A stretch of 64,000 nt of DNA from Arthrobacter sp. ISL-28 (GCF_018613875.1 NZ_JAGGPJ010000027.1:248001-312000), one strand, 5' to 3'; counted from the stretch's first letter, positions 8,329-19,338 are shown. The notes: generated by a model not told the origin, from the sequence alone. Translations and numbers: made by a program.

Positions 8329-8532
8329 ATGGAAGGCAATCTCAACCTCGTAGGTTACGGTCTGTCCGCAATCGGCGGTGGTATCGGTGTTGGTCTCGTG
8401 TTCGCCGCTTACATCAACGGTGTCGCACGTCAGCCGGAAGCACAGCGTGTGCTGCAGCCGATCGCGTTCCTCGGCCTTGCGCTGACTGAAGCCCTCGCCA
8501 TCCTGGGTCTGGTCTTCGCCTTCGTTCTCTAG
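8329..8532 (+). CDS. atpE: ATP synthase Fo subunit c
   Basis: A two-helix hairpin of 67 residues that forms the rotating proteolipid ring. Helix 1 is rich in GxGxG ([11 protein letters not shown]), the polar loop is RQPEA, and helix 2 contains the proton-carrying Glu54 in [11 protein letters not shown] very strong ribosome site (GAAAGGA) precedes the ATG, as expected for the most abundant subunit. A small hairpin-forming stretch lies in the atpB-atpE gap. Confidence 0.97.
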   Translation: MEGNLNLVGYGLSAIGGGIGVGLVFAAYINGVARQPEAQRVLQPIAFLGLALTEALAILGLVFAFVL

Positions 8533-8579
8533 GCCTTCCTAGCGATATTCAGAACCGAGTAGATAAGGACGGGTGAAAT

Positions 8580-9137
8580 ATGAATCAGCTGATCATCTCA
8601 GCCGCCACCGAAGGCGCCGCGGCGGCTAACCCGCTCGTTCCCAACGCCTGGGAAATGGGCGTCGTCCTCGCCGGCTTTGCTGTCCTCTTTTTCATCGTGG
8701 TCAAGTTTGTTGTCCCGATGTTCGAGAAGACGTTTGCAGAGCGTGCCGAGGCCATCGAAGGCGGCATCGCCAAGGCTGAGAAGGCCCAGGCCGAGGCTTC
8801 CGCAGCGCTCGAGGAGTACAAGCAGCAGCTCACCGACGCACGTGCAGAGGCCAACCGCATCCGCGAGGAAGCCCGTGCCGAAGGCGCCCAGATCCTTGCG
8901 GAGCTGAAGGAGAAGGCTGCAGCCGAGTCTGCGCGCATCACTGCGCAGGCACACGTACAGATCGAATCCGAGCGTCAGGCGGCAGTAGTGTCCCTGCGTT
9001 CAGAGGTGGGCACTCTTGCCACCACGCTGGCTGGCCGCATCGTCGGTGAGTCCCTTAGCGACGACGAGCGCGCGGCACGTGTTGTTGACCGCTTCCTGGC
9101 TGAGCTGGAGAACCAGAACGCAGGTGTAGCAAAGTAA
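8580..9137 (+). CDS. atpF: ATP synthase Fo subunit b
   Basis: Peripheral stalk subunit of 185 residues: a short N-terminus, one membrane helix (about 25-45), then a long Ala/Glu/Lys/Arg coiled coil reaching F1. This is the normal architecture and length for actinobacteria. Its stop overlaps the atpH start (TAATG), so the stalk pair is translationally coupled. Confidence 0.95.
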   Translation: MNQLIISAATEGAAAANPLVPNAWEMGVVLAGFAVLFFIVVKFVVPMFEKTFAERAEAIEGGIAKAEKAQAEASAALEEYKQQLTDARAEANRIREEARAEGAQILAELKEKAAAESARITAQAHVQIESERQAAVVSLRSEVGTLATTLAGRIVGESLSDDERAARVVDRFLAELENQNAGVAK

Positions 9138-9964
9138 TGGCAGGTGTATCGAGCGAATCGCTGACCAAGGCGCTGAGCGAACTGGAGGCCAAGCTTCCCT
9201 TTGCATCGCTGCAGTTGGCAAGGGAACTCTTCGGAATCCTGGGAACGGTGGACAGCTCCGCTGCCTTGCGCCGCGCACTGACCGACCCATCCCGCAGCGG
9301 CGACGAAAAGTCGGCGCTGATCAGGCAGCTGTTCAGCGGAAAAGTCTCCACGGAGGCTGTGGAGATCGCGGCGGGACTGGCCAGCTCACGCTGGGCATCG
9401 GCGCGAGACATCGGCGATGCACTCGAGACGCTTGCCGCAACGGTGGTCATCGCCGTTGCAGAAAACAAGTCGGCCGTTTCTGCCTCCGGCATTACCGGCC
9501 TGGAAGAACTTGAGAATGACCTGTTCTCATTCAACCAGGCTGTGGCTTCCAGCCACGAAGTGCAGCGTGCTCTGTCTGAACCGCAGGCCAGCGGCGCAGC
9601 AAAGATCGCCCTGGCCGAGAGGATTGTTCCTGGCGCAAGCGAGGAAGCAAAAGTCCTCATCGGTCAGGCAGTGTCGCAACCGCGCGGCATCAAGGCAACC
9701 AGGCTCGTCGCCCGTTTCGCCGAGCTTGCAGCCAAACGCCAGCAGCGTTGGATTGCAACGGTCACTGTCACGCGTCCCCTGTTGGAGACGCAGATTAACC
9801 GTCTGCAGGCGGGACTCAACTCCCTTTACGGGCGTGAGCTCAAGATCAATGTCAAGGTTGATCCATTGCTGATTGGCGGGATCCGCGTCCAGGTAGGCGA
9901 CGAAGTGCTCGACGCTTCAGTGGTCACCCGTCTGGGCGAACTGCAACGCCAACTGGCCGGCTAG
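9137..9964 (+). CDS. atpH: ATP synthase F1 subunit delta
   Basis: Stator subunit linking b to the top of F1. It has 275 residues, longer than the roughly 180 of E. coli delta. The extension matches the long delta of many non-mycobacterial actinobacteria. The C-terminal block IGGIRVQVGDEVLDASVVTRL is diagnostic of the delta/OSCP family. Starts by overlap with atpF. Confidence 0.94.
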   Translation: MAGVSSESLTKALSELEAKLPFASLQLARELFGILGTVDSSAALRRALTDPSRSGDEKSALIRQLFSGKVSTEAVEIAAGLASSRWASARDIGDALETLAATVVIAVAENKSAVSASGITGLEELENDLFSFNQAVASSHEVQRALSEPQASGAAKIALAERIVPGASEEAKVLIGQAVSQPRGIKATRLVARFAELAAKRQQRWIATVTVTRPLLETQINRLQAGLNSLYGRELKINVKVDPLLIGGIRVQVGDEVLDASVVTRLGELQRQLAG

Positions 9965-10047
9965 CCGGACAAGCACAACTTAACTGATACAAACCCCGGT
10001 CATCGTGAGCAACGATGATCACGAAAACAGGAGAGCAGGGACTGCAG

Positions 10048-11685
10048 ATGGCCGAATTGACCATCAACGCCGACGACGTCCGTAATGCGCTGAACGAGTT
10101 CGCGGCGTCCTACGAACCCGGAAACGCAGAGCGCGTAGAGGTCGGCCGTGTGACCACCGCAAGTGACGGCATCGCCCGTGTTGAGGGCCTTCCCTCGGTC
10201 ATGGCGAACGAGCTGCTTCGCTTCGAAGACGGCACCCTGGGCCTCGCCCAGAACCTCGACGTCCGCGAGATCGGTGTCATCATCCTCGGTGACTTCACCG
10301 GGATCGAAGAAGGCCAGGAAGTCCACCGTACCGGACAGGTTCTGTCTGTGCCGGTTGGAGACGCCTTCCTCGGCCGCGTTGTTGACCCGCTGGGCGTGCC
10401 GATCGATGACCTCGGTGAGATCAAGGCCGAGACGACTCGCGCCCTGGAACTCCAGGCACCGGGTGTGACTCAGCGTAAGTCTGTGCACGAGCCGATGCAG
10501 ACCGGCCTGAAGGCCATTGACGCTATGATTCCGATCGGCCGCGGCCAGCGCCAGCTGATCATTGGCGACCGCCAGACCGGCAAGTCCGCCATCGCCATCG
10601 ACACCATCATCAACCAGAAGGCCAACTGGGCTTCCGGCGACGTGAGCAAGCAGGTTCGCTGCGTGTACGTGGCGATCGGCCAGAAGGCGTCCACCATCGC
10701 GGCAATCCGCCAGACGCTCGAGGATAACGGCGCACTGGAATACACCACGATCGTCGCCTCCCCGGCATCCGACCCGGCCGGCTTCAAGTACCTGGCTCCG
10801 TATGCCGGCTCGGCCATCGGCCAGCACTGGATGTACGGCGGCAAGCACGTCCTCATCGTGTTCGATGACCTCTCCAAGCAGGCTGAGGCCTACCGTGCAG
10901 TTTCCCTGCTGCTCCGCCGTCCGCCGGGACGCGAAGCTTACCCCGGCGACGTGTTCTACTTGCACTCCCGCCTTCTGGAGCGTTGTGCCAAGCTCTCCGA
11001 CGAGCTCGGCGCTGGCTCGATGACCGGCCTGCCGCTCATCGAGACCAAGGCAAACGACGTCTCCGCCTACATCCCGACGAACGTGATCTCCATTACCGAT
11101 GGCCAGATCTTCCTGCAGTCGGACCTCTTCAACGCCAACCAGCGTCCTGCTGTTGACGTTGGTGTCTCCGTGTCCCGCGTTGGTGGTGCTGCGCAGGTCA
11201 AGTCCATGAAGAAGGTCTCCGGTACCTTGAAGCTGGACCTTGCCCAGTACCGCGACATGCAGGCCTTCGCGATGTTTGCGTCCGACCTTGACGCCGCATC
11301 CCGCCAGCAGCTGACCCGTGGCGCCCGCCTGATGGAACTGCTCAAGCAGGGCCAGTACTCGCCGTTCCCGGTTGAGAACCAGGTTGTGTCCATCTGGGCT
11401 GGAACCCAGGGCCATCTGGACGACGTTCCGGTTGAGGACATCAACCGCTTCGAGTCCGAGTTCCTGGAGCACCTGAAGCACAAGTCCTCCATCCTCACCA
11501 CGCTGGCTCAGACCAACGTTCTCGATGATGACACCGCAGTAGCGCTGAAGAACGCGATTGTTGAGTTCAAGAAGGGCTTCTTCGGCGAGGGCGACAACCA
11601 CCTGGTAGGCGCCGGGCACGAGGAGCACGAAGCCATCTCCGAGGGCCAGGTCGACCAGGAAAAAATCGTCAGGCAGAAGCGCTAG
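10048..11685 (+). CDS. atpA: ATP synthase F1 subunit alpha
   Basis: Non-catalytic nucleotide-binding subunit, 545 residues. The P-loop is GDRQTGKSA at about 173-181, and the arginine-finger region is [11 protein letters not shown] chose ATG 10048 (MAELTIN), preceded by AGGGA. An in-frame ATG at 10015 would add 11 residues that do not fit the family N-terminus. Confidence 0.96.
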   Translation: MAELTINADDVRNALNEFAASYEPGNAERVEVGRVTTASDGIARVEGLPSVMANELLRFEDGTLGLAQNLDVREIGVIILGDFTGIEEGQEVHRTGQVLSVPVGDAFLGRVVDPLGVPIDDLGEIKAETTRALELQAPGVTQRKSVHEPMQTGLKAIDAMIPIGRGQRQLIIGDRQTGKSAIAIDTIINQKANWASGDVSKQVRCVYVAIGQKASTIAAIRQTLEDNGALEYTTIVASPASDPAGFKYLAPYAGSAIGQHWMYGGKHVLIVFDDLSKQAEAYRAVSLLLRRPPGREAYPGDVFYLHSRLLERCAKLSDELGAGSMTGLPLIETKANDVSAYIPTNVISITDGQIFLQSDLFNANQRPAVDVGVSVSRVGGAAQVKSMKKVSGTLKLDLAQYRDMQAFAMFASDLDAASRQQLTRGARLMELLKQGQYSPFPVENQVVSIWAGTQGHLDDVPVEDINRFESEFLEHLKHKSSILTTLAQTNVLDDDTAVALKNAIVEFKKGFFGEGDNHLVGAGHEEHEAISEGQVDQEKIVRQKR

Positions 11686-11696
11686 TTTCGCTGGCA

Positions 11697-11732
11697 GGGA
11701 CTGCCGGCACCCCTCAGGGGTCCGGCAGTCCC
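11697..11732 (+). terminator. Strong hairpin between atpA and atpG
   Basis: 11-bp arms at 11697-11707/11722-11732 (GGGACTGCCGG and its complement) enclose a second 6-bp stem with a 1-nt loop. No T-run follows. Being inside the operon, it more likely tunes mRNA stability or processing, or partially attenuates, than ends transcription. Confidence 0.65.
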
Positions 11733-11761
11733 GGCCATCGGGATCTTAGGAAAGGATAAGT

Positions 11762-12655
11762 ATGGGAGCCCAGATTCGGGTCTACCGCCAGAAGATTGCC
11801 TCGACGACGTCGATGCGCAAGATCTTCAAGGCGATGGAACTGATCGCTACCTCGCGCATCGGCAAGGCCCGCGCACGCGTAGCAGCTTCACTGCCTTACG
11901 CGAACGCGATCACCCGCGCCGTTTCTGCCGTTGCAAGCCAGAGCGAAATCGATCACCCTCTGACCACCGAGCCGGCGCACATCCGCCGGGCCGCAGTCCT
12001 GGTCATCACCGCTGACCGCGGACTGGCAGGTTCGTATTCGGCAAGTGTGCTCAAGCAGGCCGAAGGCCTGAACGAGCTGCTCCGCGCCGAAGGCAAGGAA
12101 GTCAAGTTCTACCTGGTCGGCCGCAAGGCACAGGCCTACTTCGACTTCCGGAGCCGCCCCTATGGGCGGGTCTGGACCGGTGGCACTGATGCGCCGGAGT
12201 TTGAGACCGCCCGGGAAATAGGCACGGCACTGCTGGAGGACTTCGCAACCGACTTCGAAGAGGGCGGCGTGGACGAGATCCACGTTGTGTACACCCGCTT
12301 CAAGTCGATGGTGACCCAGGAGTCGACGGTCATCCGTCTTCTTCCGCTCGAGGTCGTCGACGAGCACCCGGTCTCCGAAGCGGAGCTGCTGCCCTTGTAT
12401 GAGTTCGAACCGGAGTCAGAGCAGGTTCTCGATGCTCTGCTGCCCAGGTACATCGAATCACGGATCTTCGCAGCCATGTTGCAGGCGGCGGCTTCCGAGC
12501 TCGCCGCGCGTCAGCGGGCCATGAAGTCTGCGGGCGACAACGCCACGGACCTCATTAAGAAGTACACGCGTCTGCGCAACACCGCCCGCCAGGCTGAAAT
12601 TACGCAGGAGCTTTCCGAAATTGTGGCCGGCGCGGACGCCCTGAGCGCGTCCTAG
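11762..12655 (+). CDS. atpG: ATP synthase F1 subunit gamma
   Basis: Central rotor shaft, 297 residues. The N-terminal helix ([28 protein letters not shown]) and the C-terminal helix ([18 protein letters not shown]) form the coiled coil inside the alpha3beta3 ring; the segment [17 protein letters not shown] is highly conserved. Normal length. AGGAAAG precedes the ATG. Confidence 0.96.
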   Translation: MGAQIRVYRQKIASTTSMRKIFKAMELIATSRIGKARARVAASLPYANAITRAVSAVASQSEIDHPLTTEPAHIRRAAVLVITADRGLAGSYSASVLKQAEGLNELLRAEGKEVKFYLVGRKAQAYFDFRSRPYGRVWTGGTDAPEFETAREIGTALLEDFATDFEEGGVDEIHVVYTRFKSMVTQESTVIRLLPLEVVDEHPVSEAELLPLYEFEPESEQVLDALLPRYIESRIFAAMLQAAASELAARQRAMKSAGDNATDLIKKYTRLRNTARQAEITQELSEIVAGADALSAS

Positions 12656-12691
12656 CCAGCCCGGTTCCGGTACCAGCTACACCTGCATTAA

Positions 12692-14191
<1,500 letters not shown>

Positions 14192-14192
14192 T

Positions 14193-14477
14193 ATGGCTGA
14201 GCTTGAGGTTGAGATTGTCGCAGCGGACCACTTCGTGTGGTCCGGAGCGGCCAAGATGGTCAAGGCCCGCACCAGCGATGGTGAAATCGGAATCCTGCCC
14301 GGCCACTCGCCCCTGCTGGCGATTCTGGCCGAAGGTGAAATGGCAATCGAGCCGGTTACCGGGGACCGCATCGCTGTAGTTGTTGACGGCGGATTCTTCT
14401 CCGTCGACAACAACCGGGTGGTTATTGTTGCTGACAACGCCCAGATGGGCGACGCGGCCACTGCGGGGATCCGCTAG
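14193..14477 (+). CDS. atpC: ATP synthase F1 subunit epsilon, short form
   Basis: Rotor subunit linking gamma to the c-ring. Only 94 residues are encoded: the N-terminal beta-sandwich (MAELEVEIVAADHFVWSG through VVIVADNAQ) is complete but the two-helix C-terminal domain is missing. In E. coli (about 139 residues) and Bacillus that domain inhibits ATP hydrolysis. Short epsilons are, as I recall, usual in Micrococcaceae, so this is not a broken gene. It starts one base after the atpD stop. Confidence 0.93.
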   Translation: MAELEVEIVAADHFVWSGAAKMVKARTSDGEIGILPGHSPLLAILAEGEMAIEPVTGDRIAVVVDGGFFSVDNNRVVIVADNAQMGDAATAGIR

Positions 14478-14487
14478 CACGACCTTG

Positions 14488-14919
14488 ATGGACGTTACTG
14501 GTTTTCCGTTCATCGCCATAGCAACCGCCTTTGCGTTGCTGATCTTCACGCTGTGCCTTTTCGGGGTGCGCCGCTTCAACCTGCGGCGCGCCCTGGGCAC
14601 GGTGGACGCCTCCATTTGCACAGCTGGAAAAAGCTGGCAGATGGGGGTTTGTCGTTATCAGGACAATGAGCTGGAGTGGTTCAAGCTGCTGTCCCTCAGC
14701 GTCCGGCCCCGGCACCGCTTTACGCGCAGTTCCCTGGAGCTGCTGGGACGGCGCCAGCCCACCGAAGCGGAACTGGTCAAGGTACAGCCGGACGTCGTGA
14801 TCGTTGAACTCAAGTACGAGGGCCAGGACGTCTTGTTTGCCATGAAGTTTGACGCCTATACCGGCCTTTCTTCGTGGCTTGAAGCCGGCCCCGTCATTGG
14901 CATCGGCACCTGGCGCTAG
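14488..14919 (+). CDS. DUF2550 family membrane-anchored protein
   Basis: 143 residues: one N-terminal membrane helix (FIAIATAFALLIFTLCLFG), then a soluble domain containing SWQMGVCRY, ELEWFKLLSLSVRPRHRF and the ending SSWLEAGPVIGIGTWR. This matches the DUF2550 family that directly follows atpC in actinobacteria (Rv1312 in M. tuberculosis). Function is unknown. The ATG at 14488 follows the atpC stop by 10 nt. Confidence 0.85.
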   Translation: MDVTGFPFIAIATAFALLIFTLCLFGVRRFNLRRALGTVDASICTAGKSWQMGVCRYQDNELEWFKLLSLSVRPRHRFTRSSLELLGRRQPTEAELVKVQPDVVIVELKYEGQDVLFAMKFDAYTGLSSWLEAGPVIGIGTWR

Positions 14920-14924
14920 CCGGC

Positions 14925-16223
14925 ATGGATGCCCTTGCCGATATCCGGCTCGTGGACGGGCCCATTCTTTGGGCCGCTTGGGCTGGGGGAGCCGCCGGTG
15001 CACTCCACCTACTCTGGCGGCGCGGCAGACACTGGCCCTTGGTGCCTGTTCTTGCCGTGGTGTCGGCAGCACTCATCGTGGCAGCCGTTCATTGGCTGCT
15101 GATTTACGTCTTCTCCACGTTCCCTGAAGAGCTCCCGCGCGAGGTGCTCGGGTGGTCCGTCCCGGCAGTAGTCGGCGTGCTGCTCTGGACCACAAGGCTC
15201 GGTTCTGCCGGCTGGAAAGGCCGGGGGGCCGCCACGGCAGCCATGTTGGGGCTCGTCCTGCTGTCCTCGGTGCAAACAAATGCCTACTTCGGGCTGAACC
15301 GCACAGTGGGCGACCTTCTGGGGACAGCCGTTGCCCGCATCCCACCGCTCGAGGCCGGGCTGACCCGCCAAGCCGGAAGGGGGGTGCCGGTACAGCCCGC
15401 AGAATGGGTGAGGCCCGAAGGCCTGCCCTCCGAAGGGGTGCTCCGGAAAGCCCACATTCCGGGTACGAGCTCGGGTTTCGACGCCCGCGACGCCTATATT
15501 TACCTGCCGCCCGCGTACCTGAGCCCGCAACGCCCCGCTCTTCCGGTGCTGGTGCTGTTTTCAGGCCAGCCCGGCGGGCCGGCCGACTGGCTGACCGGGG
15601 GTGCCCTGCGGAGTCACATGGACAGGTTCTCCGCCCGGCACAATGGAGTCGCCCCGGTAGTGGTGGTGGTGGATCCCAACGGTTCTTCTTCCGGGAACTC
15701 GCTCTGCATGGACAGCCGTATCGCGAAGGCGGACACCTACTTGTCCGTCGATGTGCCCCGCTGGATCAGTGAGACGCTCGACGTCGATGCGGAGCGGAGA
15801 AATTGGGGCGTCGGAGGGTTCTCGTTCGGTGGCACGTGCGCCATGCAACTGGGCACCAGGCATCCGGAGCTCTACAGCTCCATCCTCGCTTTTGCCAGTG
15901 AACAGGAGCCAGCGCTGGCCAAGGAACGGGAGAAGACCGTGGAGGCTTCTTTCGGCGGAGACACGAAAGCCTTCGAAGCGCAGACCCCTCTGTATCTGAT
16001 GAACCAGCGCAGCTTCGAAGGCAGCGCGGTCCATTTCGCCGCCGGAGCCGCCGACCCCGAGTTTATGGGCTACATGGACGTGCTCTCGGCTGCCGCCCGA
16101 GAAGCGGGGTTCGAGGTTCAAGTCCGCCGCATCGCCAACTCCGGCCACTCCTGGGACACCGTGTCCAACGGCATGCAGGACGCGCTCGATTTCCTCGCCT
16201 CGCGCTGGGGCATCGCGCCTTGA
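14925..16223 (+). CDS. Membrane-anchored alpha/beta-fold esterase, possible aminoacyl-lipid hydrolase
   Basis: 432 residues. Three or four membrane helices fill residues 15-120; an esterase-D/antigen-85-like alpha/beta hydrolase domain follows (about 165-432). The nucleophile is GFSFGG, the oxyanion region lies near LVLFSGQPGG, and the likely catalytic His is in RIANSGHSWD. The catalytic domain probably faces outside. Its stop overlaps the TTG of an MprF-type synthase (TTGA). Known pairs of aminoacyl-phosphatidylglycerol synthases with extracytoplasmic hydrolases (for example P. aeruginosa PA0920-PA0919) suggest it removes amino acids from lipids; that is inference. Confidence 0.75.
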   Translation: MDALADIRLVDGPILWAAWAGGAAGALHLLWRRGRHWPLVPVLAVVSAALIVAAVHWLLIYVFSTFPEELPREVLGWSVPAVVGVLLWTTRLGSAGWKGRGAATAAMLGLVLLSSVQTNAYFGLNRTVGDLLGTAVARIPPLEAGLTRQAGRGVPVQPAEWVRPEGLPSEGVLRKAHIPGTSSGFDARDAYIYLPPAYLSPQRPALPVLVLFSGQPGGPADWLTGGALRSHMDRFSARHNGVAPVVVVVDPNGSSSGNSLCMDSRIAKADTYLSVDVPRWISETLDVDAERRNWGVGGFSFGGTCAMQLGTRHPELYSSILAFASEQEPALAKEREKTVEASFGGDTKAFEAQTPLYLMNQRSFEGSAVHFAAGAADPEFMGYMDVLSAAAREAGFEVQVRRIANSGHSWDTVSNGMQDALDFLASRWGIAP

Positions 16224-18760
16224 CGGCAGTGTCCCAAGCCGGCGCGGGGGATACTCTCACCAAGGCGCTCCGGCAAACTGCGAAGGCGTGCCTGCAACAC
16301 TTTAGGACCATTCCGCTGACACTTGCCGTACTGACGGCTTTCGTCGCGGCCGGTGCCGTCACCGGCAGCTTTCTGGCGGGGCCGCCCGAATCAATGCTTG
16401 ATTTCGCCGCTGTAAACATGGAGGGTGTCAAAGCCGGGCGCTGGTGGTCCCTGTTCACGTCGATGTTCTTCGCCAGCAACCCCGCGGCCTACTTTGCCGC
16501 CGCGCTTATGATCCTGCTGTTGCTTGGGTTTGCCGAGCGGAAGCTCGGCCCGGTGCGCACGGCCGGGTTCTATTTCGGTGGTCAATTTGCCTCTGTGACA
16601 CTCTTCCTCCTGATTACCCAGCTGGCCCAGCAGGCCGGTGACCCGTGGCTCGGTCCCATGGCGAATACCCTGCTGATGGGGCCATACGCGCCAGTCCTCG
16701 CAGCGTCCCTCGCAGCCAGCGGACTTTTCCCGGCGCTGTGGCAGCGGCGGCTGCGCGCTGTAGTGCTGTCAACCGCGCTGCTGCTGGTGCTCTACGTGGG
16801 ACACGCCGAAGCCGTGGTGGGGCTGCTCGGGTCACTGCTGGGGCTGGCCGCAGGATGGTGGATCCAGAGCGACCAGGGAGTTCTGCACCGGCACCGTTCC
16901 ACGGGCCGCGAAACCCGCAACCTCCTGGCCTTGACGGTCACCATTTTCGCCATCGGGCCAATGCTCACCGCCGCGGCGCAGAGTCCCGCCGGTCCGCTCG
17001 CACTTCTGCGCAACGTTGTCCTCAACCCGCTGCCCAGCCTGAACCAGCTTCAGGAGAACTGCGGCGGCACACTGGATGCAGGGTGCTTGGAACTGGACAG
17101 GCAGGGCCTCGGGGGGCCGCTGGGCCTGGCTCTTGCCGTTGTACCGGTGATCCTGCTGCTGATCTGCGCCGACGGGATGCGCCGCGGCCGGAAACTGGCG
17201 CTCTGGATTGCCATTGTCGTCCAGCTGAGCGTGGCCGCCCTCTCCGCTGTATACCTTGCGCTCTTCGCCCAGGTGGCCGGTTCGGCATCCCTCCAGGACA
17301 TCTCGGCGCTGGAATCAAAGTTCGTGCACGTTCTGCCGCTGGTTGCTGTGCCGGTACTGCTGGTTGTGCTGCTGCTGGCGTACCGCCGTCACTTCCGCAT
17401 TCAAGCCTCATCCCGGGCCTTGCGCACCCTCGCGTTGACAGTGGGGGGGACCTGGCTGGCACTGGCCTCGCTATATACCGCATCGTGGTACGCCGCCGGT
17501 GGCCCGCGGAGGAACGGAGGGCTGCTGGTCCTGGCCGGCGAACTGGCGCGGCAATATCTTCCGGTACCCTTGCCCGGGCTCTACCGGCGGGTTTTCGAAA
17601 GCCACAGTGCCCTGGAAACCGTCCTGTTTGCCTATTCGGGAGTCATCTTCTGGATTGTTGCACTGGCAGGCGTCTGGATGGTCCTGCTGGGGCACCATGA
17701 TCATTCCGACGCGGGGGCGAACGACCGGGAGTCGGCACGGGAACTGGTGAGGCGAAGTGGTGATTCCCTCTCGTGGATGGCCCTGTGGGAACCCAACAAG
17801 TACTGGTTTCTGGCGGGCGGAGGTGCCGGGATCGCGTACCAACAGCACGGCAGCGTCGCCTTGACCCTTGCCGGACCCTTCGGTGATCCCCTCCAACGTG
17901 AGGAGGCGGCTGAAGGCTTTCTGCGCTTCTGCGCCGAACGTGCCTTGATTCCGTGCTTCTATTCCTGCACTGACGCATTGTGGCCGATGCTGAGCGACCG
18001 TGGCTTCTCCCGGGTTTCGGTCGCCCAAGAGACGAGGCTGTCCGTGCGCGAACTGGAGTTCAAGGGCAAGGAATGGCAAAACGTCCGCACTGCGCTCAAT
18101 CGTGCCAAGAAACTCGGGGTCGACGCGCGATGGGGCAAGTACAGCAGCCTGCCGCAGTCCCTGCGGACACAGTTAAGTGAAGTTTCCGAGGAGTGGGCAG
18201 CACAGAAGACCGTTCCGGAGATGGGCTTCACCCTGGGCGGCGTGGACGAGCTGATGGACGACGACGTGTTGTGCTGCCTGGCCGTCGACGAGCAGGGACT
18301 TGTGCACGGAGTGACGAGCTGGCTGCCGGCGTATGAGGGCGGGCACGTGGTGAGCTGGACTTTGGACTTCATGCGGCGGCGTGGCGAAGGCTTCCCCGGA
18401 GTGATGGAGTTCCTGATTGCATCCGCCGTCCTGGAATTACGGAAAACTGTCGAGGTCATCTCGCTTTCCGGTTCGCCGCTGGCCCAGGACCCCGCTGTTC
18501 CCGGGGGCGGCGGACGGGAGCATGAGACTGAGGTGCTGTCCGGCATCCTTGACGTTGTGGGGCGGGCACTCGAACCGATCTATGGGTTCAGGTCTCTGGC
18601 GACGTTCAAGTCACGTTTCAAGCCCCAGTACAGAACCCTCTATTTGTACTACCAAGACCCGCTGCAGTTGCCCGCCATTGGCCGCGCCCTGAGCCGCGCT
18701 TATCTGCCGGGACTTTCCATTCGGCAAAGCGCGCGCCTACTGAGGACGCTCGTGCGCTAG
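16220..18760 (+). CDS. Rhomboid-fold/DUF2156 protein, MprF-like aminoacyl-lipid synthase
   Basis: 846 residues in two halves. Residues 1-230 resemble a rhomboid membrane core (GRWWSLFTSMFFASN, AERKLGPVRTAGFYFGG), but where an active rhomboid has GxSG this has GPYAPVLAAS, so no protease is expected. More helices follow to about residue 500. Residues 515-840 are a DUF2156 GNAT-type transferase (NKYWFLAGGGAGIAYQ, LNRAKKLGVDARWG, FKSRFKPQYRTLY) as in LysPG/AlaPG synthases, which use aminoacyl-tRNA. The canonical MprF flippase is therefore replaced by a pseudo-rhomboid. TTG start by TTGA overlap with the esterase. Confidence 0.82.
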   Translation: MTAVSQAGAGDTLTKALRQTAKACLQHFRTIPLTLAVLTAFVAAGAVTGSFLAGPPESMLDFAAVNMEGVKAGRWWSLFTSMFFASNPAAYFAAALMILLLLGFAERKLGPVRTAGFYFGGQFASVTLFLLITQLAQQAGDPWLGPMANTLLMGPYAPVLAASLAASGLFPALWQRRLRAVVLSTALLLVLYVGHAEAVVGLLGSLLGLAAGWWIQSDQGVLHRHRSTGRETRNLLALTVTIFAIGPMLTAAAQSPAGPLALLRNVVLNPLPSLNQLQENCGGTLDAGCLELDRQGLGGPLGLALAVVPVILLLICADGMRRGRKLALWIAIVVQLSVAALSAVYLALFAQVAGSASLQDISALESKFVHVLPLVAVPVLLVVLLLAYRRHFRIQASSRALRTLALTVGGTWLALASLYTASWYAAGGPRRNGGLLVLAGELARQYLPVPLPGLYRRVFESHSALETVLFAYSGVIFWIVALAGVWMVLLGHHDHSDAGANDRESARELVRRSGDSLSWMALWEPNKYWFLAGGGAGIAYQQHGSVALTLAGPFGDPLQREEAAEGFLRFCAERALIPCFYSCTDALWPMLSDRGFSRVSVAQETRLSVRELEFKGKEWQNVRTALNRAKKLGVDARWGKYSSLPQSLRTQLSEVSEEWAAQKTVPEMGFTLGGVDELMDDDVLCCLAVDEQGLVHGVTSWLPAYEGGHVVSWTLDFMRRRGEGFPGVMEFLIASAVLELRKTVEVISLSGSPLAQDPAVPGGGGREHETEVLSGILDVVGRALEPIYGFRSLATFKSRFKPQYRTLYLYYQDPLQLPAIGRALSRAYLPGLSIRQSARLLRTLVR

Positions 18761-18790
18761 AAAATGCAATGCTGATCCCTCATGCGTATG

Positions 18791-18834
18791 CCGCCATTTG
18801 TGACCATGGCATGGCGGGGGTCTGCAATTGCAGA
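18791..18834 (+). terminator. Possible termination region of the esterase/MprF-like operon
   Basis: CCGCCAT (18791-18797) pairs with ATGGCGG (18811-18817), followed by a 14-nt perfect palindrome TCTGCAATTGCAGA (18821-18834). There is no clean T-run, so efficiency is uncertain. Confidence 0.4.
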
Positions 18835-18847
18835 GTAGCGAAATAAA

Positions 18848-18880
18848 AATGATCCCCGGTATTGAATACCGGGGATCATT
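18848..18880 (-). terminator. Rho-independent terminator of cspA
   Basis: Perfect 16-bp arms (18848-18863/18865-18880) with a 1-nt loop. On the minus strand the hairpin is followed by TTTTATTT, the expected T-run, so it ends the cspA transcript. Confidence 0.88.
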
Positions 18881-18922
18881 ATTAGCAGATGCTGCTCCTG
18901 GGAGCGGTCTGCACAATCACTA

Positions 18923-19126
18923 TTAGACCAGTGTTACGCCGGTAGCCTGGGGGCCCTTGGCGCCCTGACCGATCTCGAACTGAACGCGCTGGTTCTCGTC
19001 GAGGGTCTTGAAGCCGCCCGTCTGGATCTCAGAGTAGTGAACGAAGACATCGCCATCGGAGTCGTCCGGGGTGATGAAGCCGAAGCCCTTTTCAGCGTTG
19101 AACCACTTGACGGTTCCCTGTGCCAT
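18923..19126 (-). CDS. cspA: Cold shock protein, CspA family
   Basis: A 67-residue OB-fold single-strand nucleic acid binder. RNP1 is KGFGFI and RNP2 is VFVHY; it begins [15 protein letters not shown] like all actinobacterial CspA proteins. It probably acts as an RNA chaperone in growth and cold adaptation. GAGGAG precedes the ATG. Confidence 0.96.
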   Translation of the reverse strand: MAQGTVKWFNAEKGFGFITPDDSDGDVFVHYSEIQTGGFKTLDENQRVQFEIGQGAKGPQATGVTLV

Positions 19127-19338
19127 TTATTTCTCCTCATAATGGAACTAATTTAAGGCCAGCACACTTCGTACTGGTCTTGGTCACTCCGCGAGAAGAA
19201 TCCTGGCTTGCAGCCCCGGCCAGGCCGGAAATGCGTTGCAGGAGCTTCGCGCTCGCAACATGTCTTGCGAGCATGAAAAACACCTACACAAAGACTGCTC
19301 TAAGAATTTCATGACAGTTCGGTCTGGTCAACGGTCAA
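19127..19338 (-). promoter_or_regulatory. Long upstream/leader region of cspA
   Basis: It contains an inverted repeat GCTCGCAA/TTGCGAGC (19251-19258/19265-19272) and two TTGACC hexamers on the minus strand (19333-19338 and 19326-19331) that could be -35 boxes, with a weak -10 (AATTCT) about 17 nt after the second. This would give a long structured leader, a known feature of cold-shock mRNAs. Confidence 0.4.

Noticed and set aside
10015-10047. Upstream ATG of atpA
   Set aside because: Adds 11 residues not seen at the family N-terminus; a better ribosome site precedes 10048.
10000-11628. 542-codon minus-strand frame opposite atpA
   Set aside because: Exact antisense of a conserved catalytic gene; no start signal and no family features.
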